Assembly: GCF_001305575.3 (NCBI RefSeq)
Contig: NZ_CP012373.2
Location: 1,550,001-1,614,000, forward strand
Direction of reading: 5' to 3'
DNA from: Beggiatoa leptomitoformis
GTDB taxonomy: Bacteria; Pseudomonadota; Gammaproteobacteria; Beggiatoales; Beggiatoaceae
DNA: 64,000 nucleotides
The notes under the pieces were generated by a model. That model searched no databases. It saw only the letters and a list, made by a program, of their open reading frames with translations, and was not told where the DNA came from. This document shows, in pieces, positions 9,879-17,445 of this stretch (its first letter is position 1; the number at the start of each line of letters is the position of its first letter). The position numbers and the translations under genes were made by a program.

Positions 9879-10310
9879 CTAAGGTCTAATATAACTATAT
9901 CCTTGTTCCTGCAACTTAATAATATGCTCTACGCCACCCGCAACAACCTGCACGCCTTGCACCAATACAGGCGGTTGTCCTGTCGCACGAGTAATCCCAT
10001 TGATAGTATTACCACAAGCAGAAAAAGTAACATTTTGCATGGCTAAACTCGGAATACGGACAGATTCTGGACTCATCGGCGTTAATAACGACAAACCCGG
10101 TCCAAATGCAACCACTTCAATTTTAATTTTATCTATCCCTACGTCGCTTAACAAATTAGCAACCGTATTCAAAGCCAATTGCTGAGTCTGAGGGTCTGGC
10201 GAACTCACTTGTATAACAACCTTATGTACAGATGGGGATTCTGCCTGTGCTGTGAACACCCAACATAAACTGATTAAACCAAGTATTATCAAGCTATAAC
10301 GTTTTAACAT
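9879..10310 (-). CDS. Exported DsrE/DsrF-like protein
   Basis: The 143-residue product has a signal peptide (about 1-23, ending AQA) and a DsrE-like alpha/beta domain with one conserved cysteine in VTFSACGNTI. Cytoplasmic DsrE-family proteins carry sulfur in sulfur oxidation. This exported single-domain version resembles the COG1416 group, whose role is not established. The ribosome site AGGAGGA is strong. A link to sulfur chemistry is an inference from the fold and the organism type. Confidence 0.8.
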   Translation of the reverse strand: MLKRYSLIILGLISLCWVFTAQAESPSVHKVVIQVSSPDPQTQQLALNTVANLLSDVGIDKIKIEVVAFGPGLSLLTPMSPESVRIPSLAMQNVTFSACGNTINGITRATGQPPVLVQGVQVVAGGVEHIIKLQEQGYSYIRP

Positions 10311-10355
10311 TACAAGTTATCCTCCTAAAGAATAAACTAACGGAAAGGTGATTGA

Positions 10356-10796
10356 CTAATCGCTGAAAAAAGTCTGGGAGAATGTAATTGGGTGCATAGC
10401 CCCTTGTAAATTAGGATCAACCGCTAGTACAAATTCCAGAGGAATTTTATCTTGAAAAACAAAGATACCCACATAAGAAGCACCTTCCACCCCCTCATCT
10501 TTTAACAACCGTAATGTAATTTCCTGTTCTTTTCCACTGCTGTCACGCACTTTAGCACTGATATTTGCAACAACCGACTTATCTGCTTGACCTTCTACCT
10601 GTTGAAAAACAGATACATTTAACATTGCATAATGCTTATCCTGCATAATTTGATATTTCTTTGCCATTGTTTCAGGAATAGCTGTTGTGTTAACCGCAGA
10701 ATAATGCACAACATAAGCACCAAAGACGACCTGCTCCGCAAAAACCCAAGGAGCAACAAGAAAAAGACCCATTGCAAAAAAAGTGATTAAACGCAT
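10356..10796 (-). CDS. DUF4426 family exported protein
   Basis: This is a 146-residue protein with a signal peptide (about 1-20, ending VFA) and a DUF4426-type beta-rich domain that contains VHYSAVNTT near the start and HPITFSQTFF at the end. DUF4426 proteins are common in Gammaproteobacteria, and their function is unknown. It lies 45 bases upstream of the DsrE-like gene on the same strand, so the two may be co-transcribed. Confidence 0.82.
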   Translation of the reverse strand: MRLITFFAMGLFLVAPWVFAEQVVFGAYVVHYSAVNTTAIPETMAKKYQIMQDKHYAMLNVSVFQQVEGQADKSVVANISAKVRDSSGKEQEITLRLLKDEGVEGASYVGIFVFQDKIPLEFVLAVDPNLQGAMHPITFSQTFFSD

Positions 10797-10933
10797 TATT
10801 ATTCCCTAGTCAGTTTATACTATGATGACAACCAAATAACGGATATTACCCCCAAATAATACTGCTTTTACCCTCTATTTGAATAGAACAATACGATTCA
10901 TGCTCGCATCCATACTTTACGGGAATTATTATC

Positions 10934-11353
10934 ATGACAAATTCTAAATCCCCCTCCAATTGGAAAGATAAAACCGACGCAGAGTGGCAATCACAATTAA
11001 CCCCTACACAGTTTGCTGTTTGTCGCCAGAAAGGCACAGAACACGCTTTTACAGGGGAATATTACACCACCAAAGATGAAGGCATTTATCACTGTGTTTG
11101 TTGTGGCACACCCTTATTTACCTCAGATACAAAATACGATTCTGGCTCAGGATGGCCCAGTTTTTGGCAACCCATGACAACAGATGCTGTAACAGAAAAA
11201 CAAGACCACAGTCTATTCATGCACCGCACAGAAGTATTATGTGCGACATGTAATGCCCACTTAGGACATGTCTTTGATGATGGCCCAAAACCCACAGGAT
11301 TACGTTATTGTATGAATTCGGTTGCCCTTAAATTGGAAAAAACACAAAAATAA
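10934..11353 (+). CDS. msrB: Peptide-methionine (R)-S-oxide reductase MsrB
   Basis: MsrB repairs oxidised methionine (R-sulfoxide). It has 139 residues. The two CxxC pairs that bind structural zinc are CVCC and CATC. The signatures are [11 protein letters not shown] and [19 protein letters not shown], in which the second-to-last motif holds the catalytic cysteine. There is no signal peptide, so the protein is cytoplasmic. Confidence 0.96.
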   Translation: MTNSKSPSNWKDKTDAEWQSQLTPTQFAVCRQKGTEHAFTGEYYTTKDEGIYHCVCCGTPLFTSDTKYDSGSGWPSFWQPMTTDAVTEKQDHSLFMHRTEVLCATCNAHLGHVFDDGPKPTGLRYCMNSVALKLEKTQK

Positions 11354-11403
11354 ACTTGCTTTTTTAGGGAACATCAAATAGAATTTGCATTCTTTACAGA
11401 GAT

Positions 11404-11498
11404 GGAGAGGTGGCCGAGCTGGTCGAAGGCGCTCCCCTGCTAAGGGAGTATAGGGGCAAAAACTTCTATCAAGGGTTCGAATCCCTTCCTCTCCGCCA
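11404..11498 (+). tRNA. tRNA-Ser (GCT)
   Basis: The 5' GGAGAGG pairs with the 3' CCTCTCC, followed by GCCA, so CCA is encoded. The anticodon arm is CTCCC-CTGCTAA-GGGAG with anticodon GCT at 11439-11441. A long variable arm is present, as expected for a class II serine tRNA, followed by a T arm with GGTTCGAATCC. The length is 95 bases including CCA. Confidence 0.96.
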
Positions 11499-11523
11499 TC
11501 ACAGTAAGACTGTAAAAGTGTAT

Positions 11524-11551
11524 TTGACAAATACAAAAACTGTAATATAAT
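11524..11551 (+). promoter_or_regulatory. Sigma-70 promoter of tRNA-Arg
   Basis: A perfect -35 box TTGACA (11524-11529) is followed after 16 bases by a perfect -10 box TATAAT (11546-11551). Transcription would begin near 11558, a dozen bases before the tRNA-Arg gene. The box lies between the two tRNA genes, so tRNA-Arg can be transcribed independently of tRNA-Ser. Confidence 0.8.
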
Positions 11552-11570
11552 AGTCGGCTTCACAAAGTAC

Positions 11571-11648
11571 GCGCCCGTAGCTCAGTTGGATTAGAGTACC
11601 TGGCTACGAACCAGGCGGTCGGGAGTTCGAATCTCTCCGGGCGCGCCA
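11571..11648 (+). tRNA. tRNA-Arg (ACG)
   Basis: The acceptor stem is GCGCCCG paired with CGGGCGC, then G and the encoded CCA. The anticodon arm CCTGG-CTACGAA-CCAGG gives anticodon ACG (11606-11608), where the first base is normally deaminated to inosine. The T arm contains AGTTCGAATCT. The length is 78 bases including CCA. Confidence 0.96.
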
Positions 11649-11916
11649 TTTTAAAGTCCTGTCATATCTAGTGCGTTTAATTAGTAAACTTTATCAGAAA
11701 GTTACAACACCACAACACACTTATCCTGATTTATCTAAGAAACAAAGAAACATCCTTTAATTACCCCACAGAAAAACTAAGTATTGAAAACTAGCGCATC
11801 TATACTGGCGACCTGTTTTGTATTTCGAAGTTCAATCTACCATTCATCACAACATAAACGCTCTTCCCTTTAACAACGGTTGCAATTTGCAAATAATTTA
11901 TTAAACCGTCATCCGC

Positions 11917-12591
11917 TATAGTAACCGTATTTTAAAAAGAGGATAAGAAATGACCTATTCAACAGATTTCCGTAAAAAAGTATTAAAAGTGAAGGCGGGA
12001 TTCGCCATGCGTTAAAACGTCTAGGGATTAACCGTAAAAAAAACCCTCAAACATCCCAAAGCCAACCCCGAAGCACGGCAAGTCTTTCAAAACAAAATGA
12101 ACCGTTATAAACAATCTGATAGGCAAATTGTTTTTATCGATGAAAGTGGTTTTGCTCATGATATGCCACGCCGTTTTGGTTATGCCCCTATCGGCAAACG
12201 TTACTCTGGCACGCAAGACTGGAATGCAAAGGGACGTACTAATGTCATCGGGGCTTTGCTCAATTTTTGTTTATTAACCGTCTCTTTAGTTTCTGGGGCG
12301 ATTAATTCCGATGTCTTTTTCGCTTGGATAACCCAAGACTTACTTCCTAAACTCCCTCAGAATTCTGTCATTGTGATGGATAACGCCACTTTTCATAAAC
12401 GTAGCGACATTCAGCAGGCTATTTTAGACGCTGGGCATCTCTTGGAATATTTACCACCTTATTCGCCTGATTTAAATCCTATTGAGCATAAATGGGCTCA
12501 AGCTAAGACTCTCCGTAAACAACAACATTGTTCTATCGATGAGCTCTTTTTACTGAATTCTATTTAATCTTTTTATAGTACTGTTGCTATA
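11917..12591 (+). mobile_element. IS630-family element, degraded copy 1
   Basis: The ends form imperfect terminal inverted repeats: TATAGTAACCGTATTTTAAA on the left, and on the right the complement of TATAGCAACAGTACTATAAA. Both ends finish in TA, the target used by IS630/Tc1-type elements. The 675-base element is shorter than a functional copy because part of the 5' half of its transposase gene is missing. Another degraded copy lies at 60591-61223, and a minimal derivative lies at 42391-42641. Confidence 0.85.
11950..12567 (+). pseudogene. IS630-family transposase (internally deleted)
   Basis: The reading frame begins MTYSTDFRKKVLKVK but then jumps, through a deletion and frame changes near 11990-12045, to a region downstream. 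The C-terminal DDE catalytic half is open from 12097. It shows VFIDESGFAHDMPRRFGYA, VIVMDNATFHK and YSPDLNPIEHKWAQ, the DDE triad motifs of the family. The N-terminal helix-turn-helix DNA-binding part is largely lost, so no active transposase is expected. Confidence 0.85.
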
Positions 12592-12620
12592 TTTTTTAGT
12601 TTTACTCTATTTAAACAATA

Positions 12621-12642
12621 GATAGGGCATATTTGCCCTATC
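12621..12642. terminator. Hairpin downstream of the receiver-like gene
   Basis: The perfect 9-base stem GATAGGGCA / TGCCCTATC with a 4-base loop lies 34 bases past the stop of the minus-strand gene at 12676. No clear T-run follows on either strand, so termination may be weak. Confidence 0.45.
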
Positions 12643-12675
12643 TTGAATTGATATGACAATGAGGGAAGTAAGCCA

Positions 12676-13731
12676 TTAAATGGCGGGAATGGTTGGTTGT
12701 AATTTCAAGCGTTGTAAAATACGATTAAACAAGCGTTTTTTAGGTTGCGTTTTGTAGGCAACGTTGGTATTGCCTACTGTGGTTGCATGAACATCAATTA
12801 AGCCCGCTAATGCAACCGCATTATAGAAGCCAACGATAATCCCCCATTCTAAACCCGTTTTTTCTTCTACCTGTTTTAAACTAAGTGTTTGACTGGCTAG
12901 TAGCGCAGAAAGTTGAATATGAACGGGTTCACATTCTAAACGTGACAAATTCGGCCAAGCTTTTAAACGTACAGGGGTTGTTGGTGAAATATCGCCTATC
13001 AATTCGGCTTGTGAACCGTATAACGTTGCACACCATAATACCCGCTCTAACGCCAAGATTTGTTTACCACTGGATAAAATTTGAAAGTCGGCATCTGTCA
13101 ATATTTGATATCGTACTGAATTATATTGATTAAAAATGATTTTATATAAGACTTCCCGATTACAGGAGGTCGCAATGACACCCTGTTTGCTATTGATAAA
13201 CAATGGCGGGTGTGGTGAGTAAAATACCTGAATAATCTGCCCTTCAGTACGCGCTTTACGCAAAACATGAAAGAGACTGTCAACCGCTGCAACAGGACGT
13301 TGTTGTGTCGACAAATTGGATGTTTCCATACTTGTAACACAGTTTGTCGGACTACTTGTAGCTGATGTAACCGTCAATGGCGGGCTGGTAAATGTCCTAT
13401 TTGAAGGTTGTTTTACCGTTTCAATGAGTAAGTCTTTGAGTGTTTGGACAAGCACAGGTTTTCTTAAGACTAAATGCCGTGTGTCGTTCACTATTTTATC
13501 AGAAAGAATAATAAGTTGTCTTTTTCCAGCAGATTGAAATTGTTGATAGAATGTTTTACCAACGGGATTATCTAGGTCAACAATAATGATTTGTCCATTT
13601 GTATCTTCTGGTTGTAATAACGTTGCTTGAATTTGATGTTTTTTTAACAGGTTGACTGCAACGTTCAACACTGACAATCCAGTGTTATCCAAACCAACTG
13701 ATGTAACTGTTAAATCCGTTTTTGTACTCAT
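12676..13731 (-). CDS. Hypothetical protein with receiver-like N-terminal domain
   Basis: I do not recognise this 351-residue protein by name. Residues 1-110 look like an alpha/beta flavodoxin-like fold of the response-regulator type (IIIVDLDNP and a late LVLRKPVLVQTLKDLL resembling the Lys-Pro stretch of receivers), but a clear acidic pocket is not obvious. A Ser/Thr/Pro-rich linker follows. The C-terminal part (about 245-320) includes SLKQVEEKTGLEWGIIVGFY, which could be a small helical DNA- or protein-binding domain. It lies 3' of nifS on the same strand but is separated from it by a strong hairpin. Confidence 0.6.
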   Translation of the reverse strand: MSTKTDLTVTSVGLDNTGLSVLNVAVNLLKKHQIQATLLQPEDTNGQIIIVDLDNPVGKTFYQQFQSAGKRQLIILSDKIVNDTRHLVLRKPVLVQTLKDLLIETVKQPSNRTFTSPPLTVTSATSSPTNCVTSMETSNLSTQQRPVAAVDSLFHVLRKARTEGQIIQVFYSPHPPLFINSKQGVIATSCNREVLYKIIFNQYNSVRYQILTDADFQILSSGKQILALERVLWCATLYGSQAELIGDISPTTPVRLKAWPNLSRLECEPVHIQLSALLASQTLSLKQVEEKTGLEWGIIVGFYNAVALAGLIDVHATTVGNTNVAYKTQPKKRLFNRILQRLKLQPTIPAI

Positions 13732-13837
13732 GATTTTTCAACCTGTAACATTAAAGGGTTAAAACAAAATGCACATAATGACCCTTTGCAATTTTCTTTC
13801 CAGTTGTCCTTAACACCTTACATACTTCCTACAATGA

Positions 13838-13882
13838 CTAAGGGGGAAGAGAAATTAACAAGCTATTTCTCTTCCCCCTTAG
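13838..13882. terminator. Perfect 18-base-pair hairpin between nifS and the next gene
   Basis: CTAAGGGGGAAGAGAAAT is exactly complementary to ATTTCTCTTCCCCCTTAG, with a 9-base loop. It lies about 75 bases past the nifS stop on the minus strand and about 110 bases before the next minus-strand gene. It probably ends or protects the iscA-nifU-nifS transcript. It lacks a strong T-run. Confidence 0.65.
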
Positions 13883-13955
13883 TTGCTTACAATAATACTA
13901 CATTATCGGTTATTGACCTGTTTTAAGAACAAAGCATAGTCAATTGTAGTTATTA

Positions 13956-15167
13956 TTAAGCATAGACTGGTGCAAATGCCTTGTCAGGGTCTTTAACAGG
14001 TGCATCGCCAGACCAGTAGGGTGATAATTTGCGCAGTTGTGCAACGATAGGAGGCACAGCAGCAATAACTTTTTCTACTTCTTCCATAGTGTTATAGCGG
14101 GAGAAGGAAAAGCGAACCGTGCCATGAGCCGCTGTGTAGGGAATCCCCATTGCACGCATAACATGGGAGGGTTCTAATGAACCAGAGGTACATGCTGAAC
14201 CACTAGAGGCGGCAATGCCTGATTTGTTCAGAAGCATAAGAATGGCTTCGCCTTCAATGTATTCGAAGGCAATATTAGCGGTGTTGGGTAAACGGTCGTC
14301 AGGATTACCCGTGACGAAGCAGTTAGGCACAGCCGCTAAAATTCCCGCTTCTAAACGGTCACGCATGGCTTTCACTTCTTTGTTTTCAAATGCCATCGCT
14401 TCCATTGCCATTTCAGCCGCTTTGCCTAAAGCAACAATAGATGCGGTGTTTTCTGTCCCTGCACGACGACCCCGTTCTTGATGTCCACCGCGAAGTAAGG
14501 GACGAAAACGCACACCGCGACGTAAGTACAGTACGCCTACGCCTTTAGGCGCGTGTAGTTTGTGACCAGAGATAGACAGCATATCAATTTTGGTATCTTT
14601 CAAACTCATGGGGATTTTACCCACTGCTTGCACCGCATCCGTATGAAATAACACACCTTTTTCATGTGCCATTGCTGCCATTTCTTCTACGGGGAAGAAT
14701 GTACCAGTTTCGTTGTTTGCCCACATTACAGAGACAACTGCAACTTTTTCATCCAGTAATTCTTTATACTCATCCATATCCAAGCGACCTTTTTCGTCAA
14801 CATGGAGTTTATGAACTTTGTAGCCTTCTTTTGCCAGTTGTTCGCACAGACTTAAAATCGCAGGGTGTTCGACAACGGTAGTAATGATTTCTTTACGTTC
14901 AGGTTGCACTTTCAGCGCGGACAAAATGGCTGTGGAATCAGATTCTGTGCCACAAGAGGTAAAGATGATTTCGGAATCATGTTCTGCACCTAACAAGGCT
15001 TGTACTTGTTGACGGGCTTTTTTAATTGCCAAGCCAACTTTGTTGCCGAAGTTGTGCATCGATGAGGGGTTGCCAAATTGTTCGGTAAAGAAGGGCAACA
15101 TCGTTTCCACAACTTTGGGGTCAACCATTGTTGTAGCATTGTTATCTAAATAAATACCCGTTGTCAT
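13956..15167 (-). CDS. nifS: Cysteine desulfurase NifS
   Basis: NifS is a PLP enzyme that removes sulfur from cysteine and hands it to NifU for Fe-S cluster assembly, mainly for nitrogenase. It has 403 residues. PLP-site features are the CGTESDS loop, the HTDAVQ aspartate and the Schiff-base lysine in SISGHKLHAPKG. The active cysteine lies in the loop SGSACTSGSLEPSHV. The NifS rather than IscS type is supported by full-length NifU 13 bases upstream and by the short C terminus. Confidence 0.95.
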   Translation of the reverse strand: MTTGIYLDNNATTMVDPKVVETMLPFFTEQFGNPSSMHNFGNKVGLAIKKARQQVQALLGAEHDSEIIFTSCGTESDSTAILSALKVQPERKEIITTVVEHPAILSLCEQLAKEGYKVHKLHVDEKGRLDMDEYKELLDEKVAVVSVMWANNETGTFFPVEEMAAMAHEKGVLFHTDAVQAVGKIPMSLKDTKIDMLSISGHKLHAPKGVGVLYLRRGVRFRPLLRGGHQERGRRAGTENTASIVALGKAAEMAMEAMAFENKEVKAMRDRLEAGILAAVPNCFVTGNPDDRLPNTANIAFEYIEGEAILMLLNKSGIAASSGSACTSGSLEPSHVMRAMGIPYTAAHGTVRFSFSRYNTMEEVEKVIAAVPPIVAQLRKLSPYWSGDAPVKDPDKAFAPVYA

Positions 15168-15180
15168 GACCCACCCCGCG

Positions 15181-16074
15181 TTATTTCGCTAATTGAACTA
15201 ATTGTTCGCGCACTTTCGCTGGCACGACTTTGATAAATTCGCCTAAATCTTCCATTAAACGTTGTTGTACGCCTTGTAAGGTTTGGGCTTCTAATTGGCA
15301 ACCTGAACAAGCACCAATCATGTTGACATAAACAGTATTGCCTTCAACATCGACTAATTCAATGTCGCCACGGTCGCGTTGTAGTTGTGGGCGTATGGCT
15401 TCTAAGACGGTTTCAATACGACGCATCCGTTGTACATTGGTCAATTTTTTACCGCTAACAGGTTCAGCAACAAGAGGACGTGCGTTAAAGTCGATGGTCT
15501 CGCCTTTTTCTGCCCAAACTTGAGCGATAATTTCTTCAATCTTTTCATGGCAAGCAGAGCAACCGCCGCCCGCTTTGGTGTAGTTGGTGACATCAGGCAC
15601 AGTACGTAAGCCATTGGCACGCACGGTTTCTTCAATCAACACCGCATCAATAGCAAAGCATTTGCAGACTAACGCGCCTTCTTCATGGTCATCTTTCCAT
15701 TCAATACCACGATAGTTAGCAACAGCGGCTTGTAAGGCTTCACGACCCATGACGGAGCAGTGCATTTTTTCGGGGGGTAAACCTTCTAAAAAGTCGGCAA
15801 TATCTTGGTTGCTGACTTTAACAGCTTCATCTAAGGTTTTGCCTTTGATAATTTCAGTTAAGGCGGAGGAAGAGGCAATGGCTGAGCCACAACCAAAGGT
15901 TTGGAAACCTGCATCTAAAATAACTTCGGTTGCGGGGTCAACTTTTAAACTTAAACGTAACGCATCGCCACAGGAGATGGAACCCACCTCGCCAATAGCA
16001 TTCGCGTCTTGGACTGCCCCAGCGTTGCGCGGATTAAAAAAATGTTCTTTGACTGTTTCAGAATAGTCCCACAT
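15181..16074 (-). CDS. nifU: Fe-S cluster scaffold NifU
   Basis: NifU is the modular scaffold for nitrogenase Fe-S clusters and has 297 residues. It has an N-terminal IscU-like domain with three assembly cysteines ([23 protein letters not shown]). The central permanent [2Fe-2S] domain has CKCF and GGGCSACH. The C-terminal Nfu domain has the GACSGCQ motif. The three-domain layout distinguishes NifU from housekeeping IscU and supports a role in nitrogen fixation. Confidence 0.96.
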   Translation of the reverse strand: MWDYSETVKEHFFNPRNAGAVQDANAIGEVGSISCGDALRLSLKVDPATEVILDAGFQTFGCGSAIASSSALTEIIKGKTLDEAVKVSNQDIADFLEGLPPEKMHCSVMGREALQAAVANYRGIEWKDDHEEGALVCKCFAIDAVLIEETVRANGLRTVPDVTNYTKAGGGCSACHEKIEEIIAQVWAEKGETIDFNARPLVAEPVSGKKLTNVQRMRRIETVLEAIRPQLQRDRGDIELVDVEGNTVYVNMIGACSGCQLEAQTLQGVQQRLMEDLGEFIKVVPAKVREQLVQLAK

Positions 16075-16232
16075 GGATAAATCTCCTGCTTAAAAATTCA
16101 AGTGCTTAATCAATAAACCAACATTTTTATTAATATGTCATTGGTTTGGAGTAAAAACGGCAATCTCTGAAATATTCTCTACGCCTGCAACCGTTTAAAA
16201 GACGAGAGTTTTATTATTCGTTTTTTTAAAAT

Positions 16233-16249
16233 AGGCAGGTAACCTGCCT
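16233..16249. terminator. Small palindrome between iscA and nifU
   Basis: AGGCAGGT-A-ACCTGCCT lies 12 bases past the iscA stop on the minus strand and is followed there by ATTTTAAAAAAA. It may act as a partial terminator or processing site that makes iscA message more abundant than nifU-nifS message. Confidence 0.4.
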
Positions 16250-16261
16250 TTCGTAAGTCTA

Positions 16262-16594
16262 TTAGTGTCCAGCTGAAAAAGAGCTACCACAGGCGCAAGA
16301 TGAAGTTGCATTCGGGTTTTCAAATTTAAAGCCTGAACCATCAATACTGTCGACGAAATCAATCTTCACGCCCGCTAATAAAGGAACGCTGATGGGGTCA
16401 ATCAATACTTTAACGTCGTTACCGCAATCAATAACGGTGTCGTCAGCACCTGCATTTTCTTCTAAACGCAAACCGTATTGAAACCCAGAGCAACCGCCCC
16501 CTGTAATCATTACCCGCAGTCCTGCAACACTGGTATCAGAACCTTTGATGAAACGCCCGATGGCTTGAACTGCGCTGTCTGTCAATGTAATCAT
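16262..16594 (-). CDS. A-type Fe-S carrier protein, nif-associated IscA
   Basis: This A-type carrier (HesB/IscA family) has 110 residues. The three conserved cysteines appear in GGGCSGFQYG and SSCACGSS. The ATG at 16594 is preferred because GGAG sits 8 bases upstream and homology begins at MITLTDSAVQAI; a start 21 bases upstream is less likely. It is the first gene after the sigma-54 promoter and leads the iscA-nifU-nifS operon, so it is probably the NifIscA that serves nitrogenase maturation. Confidence 0.92.
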   Translation of the reverse strand: MITLTDSAVQAIGRFIKGSDTSVAGLRVMITGGGCSGFQYGLRLEENAGADDTVIDCGNDVKVLIDPISVPLLAGVKIDFVDSIDGSGFKFENPNATSSCACGSSFSAGH

Positions 16595-16647
16595 GTGTTT
16601 TTCTCCGTTTGGCATATAGCTTGCGTTAAAATTGCTGTCTTTGAATT

Positions 16648-16663
16648 AGCAAGCGTTGTGCCA
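16648..16663 (-). promoter_or_regulatory. Sigma-54 promoter of iscA-nifU-nifS
   Basis: On the minus strand the sequence reads TGGCACAACGCTTGCT. It has the -24 GG and the -12 GC with exactly ten bases between them and matches the consensus TGGCAC-N5-TTGCT throughout. Transcription would start near 16636, about 42 bases before the iscA start codon. This places the Fe-S assembly operon under RpoN control. Confidence 0.85.
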
Positions 16664-16759
16664 CTCAAAAAAATATCATTTTACTGCTTGTTTTTATTAT
16701 ATTTTATAGGATGTTTTTTGGGTGTATTGAATGTAGCAAAGCGTACTTGTCAGGTATTT

Positions 16760-16775
16760 TGTAGCAAATGCCACA
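16760..16775. promoter_or_regulatory. NifA-type upstream activator site
   Basis: TGT-N10-ACA (TGTAGCAAATGCCACA) matches the NifA binding consensus. It lies about 100 bases upstream of the -24 element, a normal distance for NifA acting through a DNA loop. The motif is symmetrical and lies between the two divergent gene sets. TGT-N10-ACA alone is short, and the neighbouring sigma-54 promoter is what makes the site convincing. Confidence 0.7.
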
Positions 16776-16859
16776 AACCCTTAATAAAAACAAGGTTTTT
16801 AATTAATTTAATCCCTTGTATTGTATTCTCCCTCTCTCTCAGAAAAGGAAACCTTAATT

Positions 16860-17138
16860 ATGAGTTTAAGTTATTTGCAAATGGGCGATATTGTGTATGC
16901 GGCTGTGGATATTCATAACGATGATGAGGGCGGAATTCCTGTATTAGAAGCAGGTGAGTTGATTGCTACAGCGGGAACTCGTGGGGTTGTGGTGAATATA
17001 GGTCATGCCGAAGAAGACCCAAAACAAAAGTTACTGCTTGTCCGTTTTGAATTACCTGATAGTAGTTTGGGCGCGCCAACTGGCTGTTTGCCCGAAGAAA
17101 TTGCGACAGAAAAACCCGTATTTGGTAGTAGGGAATAA
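16860..17138 (+). CDS. nifZ: Nitrogen fixation protein NifZ
   Basis: NifZ assists maturation of the nitrogenase MoFe protein P-clusters. The 92-residue product matches the family core: GDIVYAAVDIHND, GTRGVVVNIGH, LLLVRFELPDSSLGAPTGCL. The ATG at 16860 follows AAAAGGAAACC. It is divergent from iscA-nifU-nifS, and nitrogenase structural genes are not in the window. No -24/-12 promoter is visible on this strand. Confidence 0.88.
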   Translation: MSLSYLQMGDIVYAAVDIHNDDEGGIPVLEAGELIATAGTRGVVVNIGHAEEDPKQKLLLVRFELPDSSLGAPTGCLPEEIATEKPVFGSRE

Positions 17139-17143
17139 TAATC

Positions 17144-17386
17144 ATGTCTTTGACCGCCGATGATGTGTTAGAAACCATTAATACTTTGTTGCATTCTGAG
17201 GGTTTGTCTGTCACAAGTAACCAATTACATCTTCAAATTGTTGGGGATTTATTTGAAGAGCATGATAATGGTGATGAGTTTGTAGGACAGGTACTACAGC
17301 AGTATCAAATCAGAACACAGGGTTGGATTGATATTGATACAGTGCAAGAGTTAATTGATTTTATTGTGAATCAGAAAAAAGCTTGA
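17144..17386 (+). CDS. Small acidic protein downstream of nifZ
   Basis: This 80-residue soluble, acidic, helix-rich protein (MSLTADDVLETINTLL at the start, VQELIDFIVNQKK at the end) starts 5 bases after nifZ and is almost certainly co-translated with it. I cannot assign it to NifT, NifW or any named family. Its position suggests a role in nitrogenase maturation, but that is inference. Confidence 0.7.
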   Translation: MSLTADDVLETINTLLHSEGLSVTSNQLHLQIVGDLFEEHDNGDEFVGQVLQQYQIRTQGWIDIDTVQELIDFIVNQKKA

Positions 17387-17396
17387 AAAATATATG

Positions 17397-17417
17397 GGTG
17401 CGAATTTGTTTCGCACC
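17397..17417. terminator. Hairpin after the nifZ operon
   Basis: GGTGCGAA / TTCGCACC forms an 8-base stem with a 5-base loop, 10 bases after the stop of the small gene. A similar GGGTGCGAAT-type hairpin follows the PstS-like gene near 27362. Confidence 0.55.
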
Positions 17418-17445
17418 ATTTAACCGAACTTGATGCTAATTGTGT

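Noticed and set aside
11300-11563. Minus-strand frame covering tRNA-Ser
   Set aside because: It runs through a well-formed tRNA and has no ribosome site or homology; tRNA genes routinely yield such frames (the GGEEGIRTLDRS type).
12097-12567. Intact transposase gene in the first IS630 copy
   Set aside because: The open frame is only the C-terminal half; upstream sequence shows the original start codon followed by deletions, so it is a pseudogene.
16776-16860. Sigma-54 promoter for nifZ on the plus strand
   Set aside because: The only GG in the stretch is not followed by GC at ten bases, so I see no -12 element.
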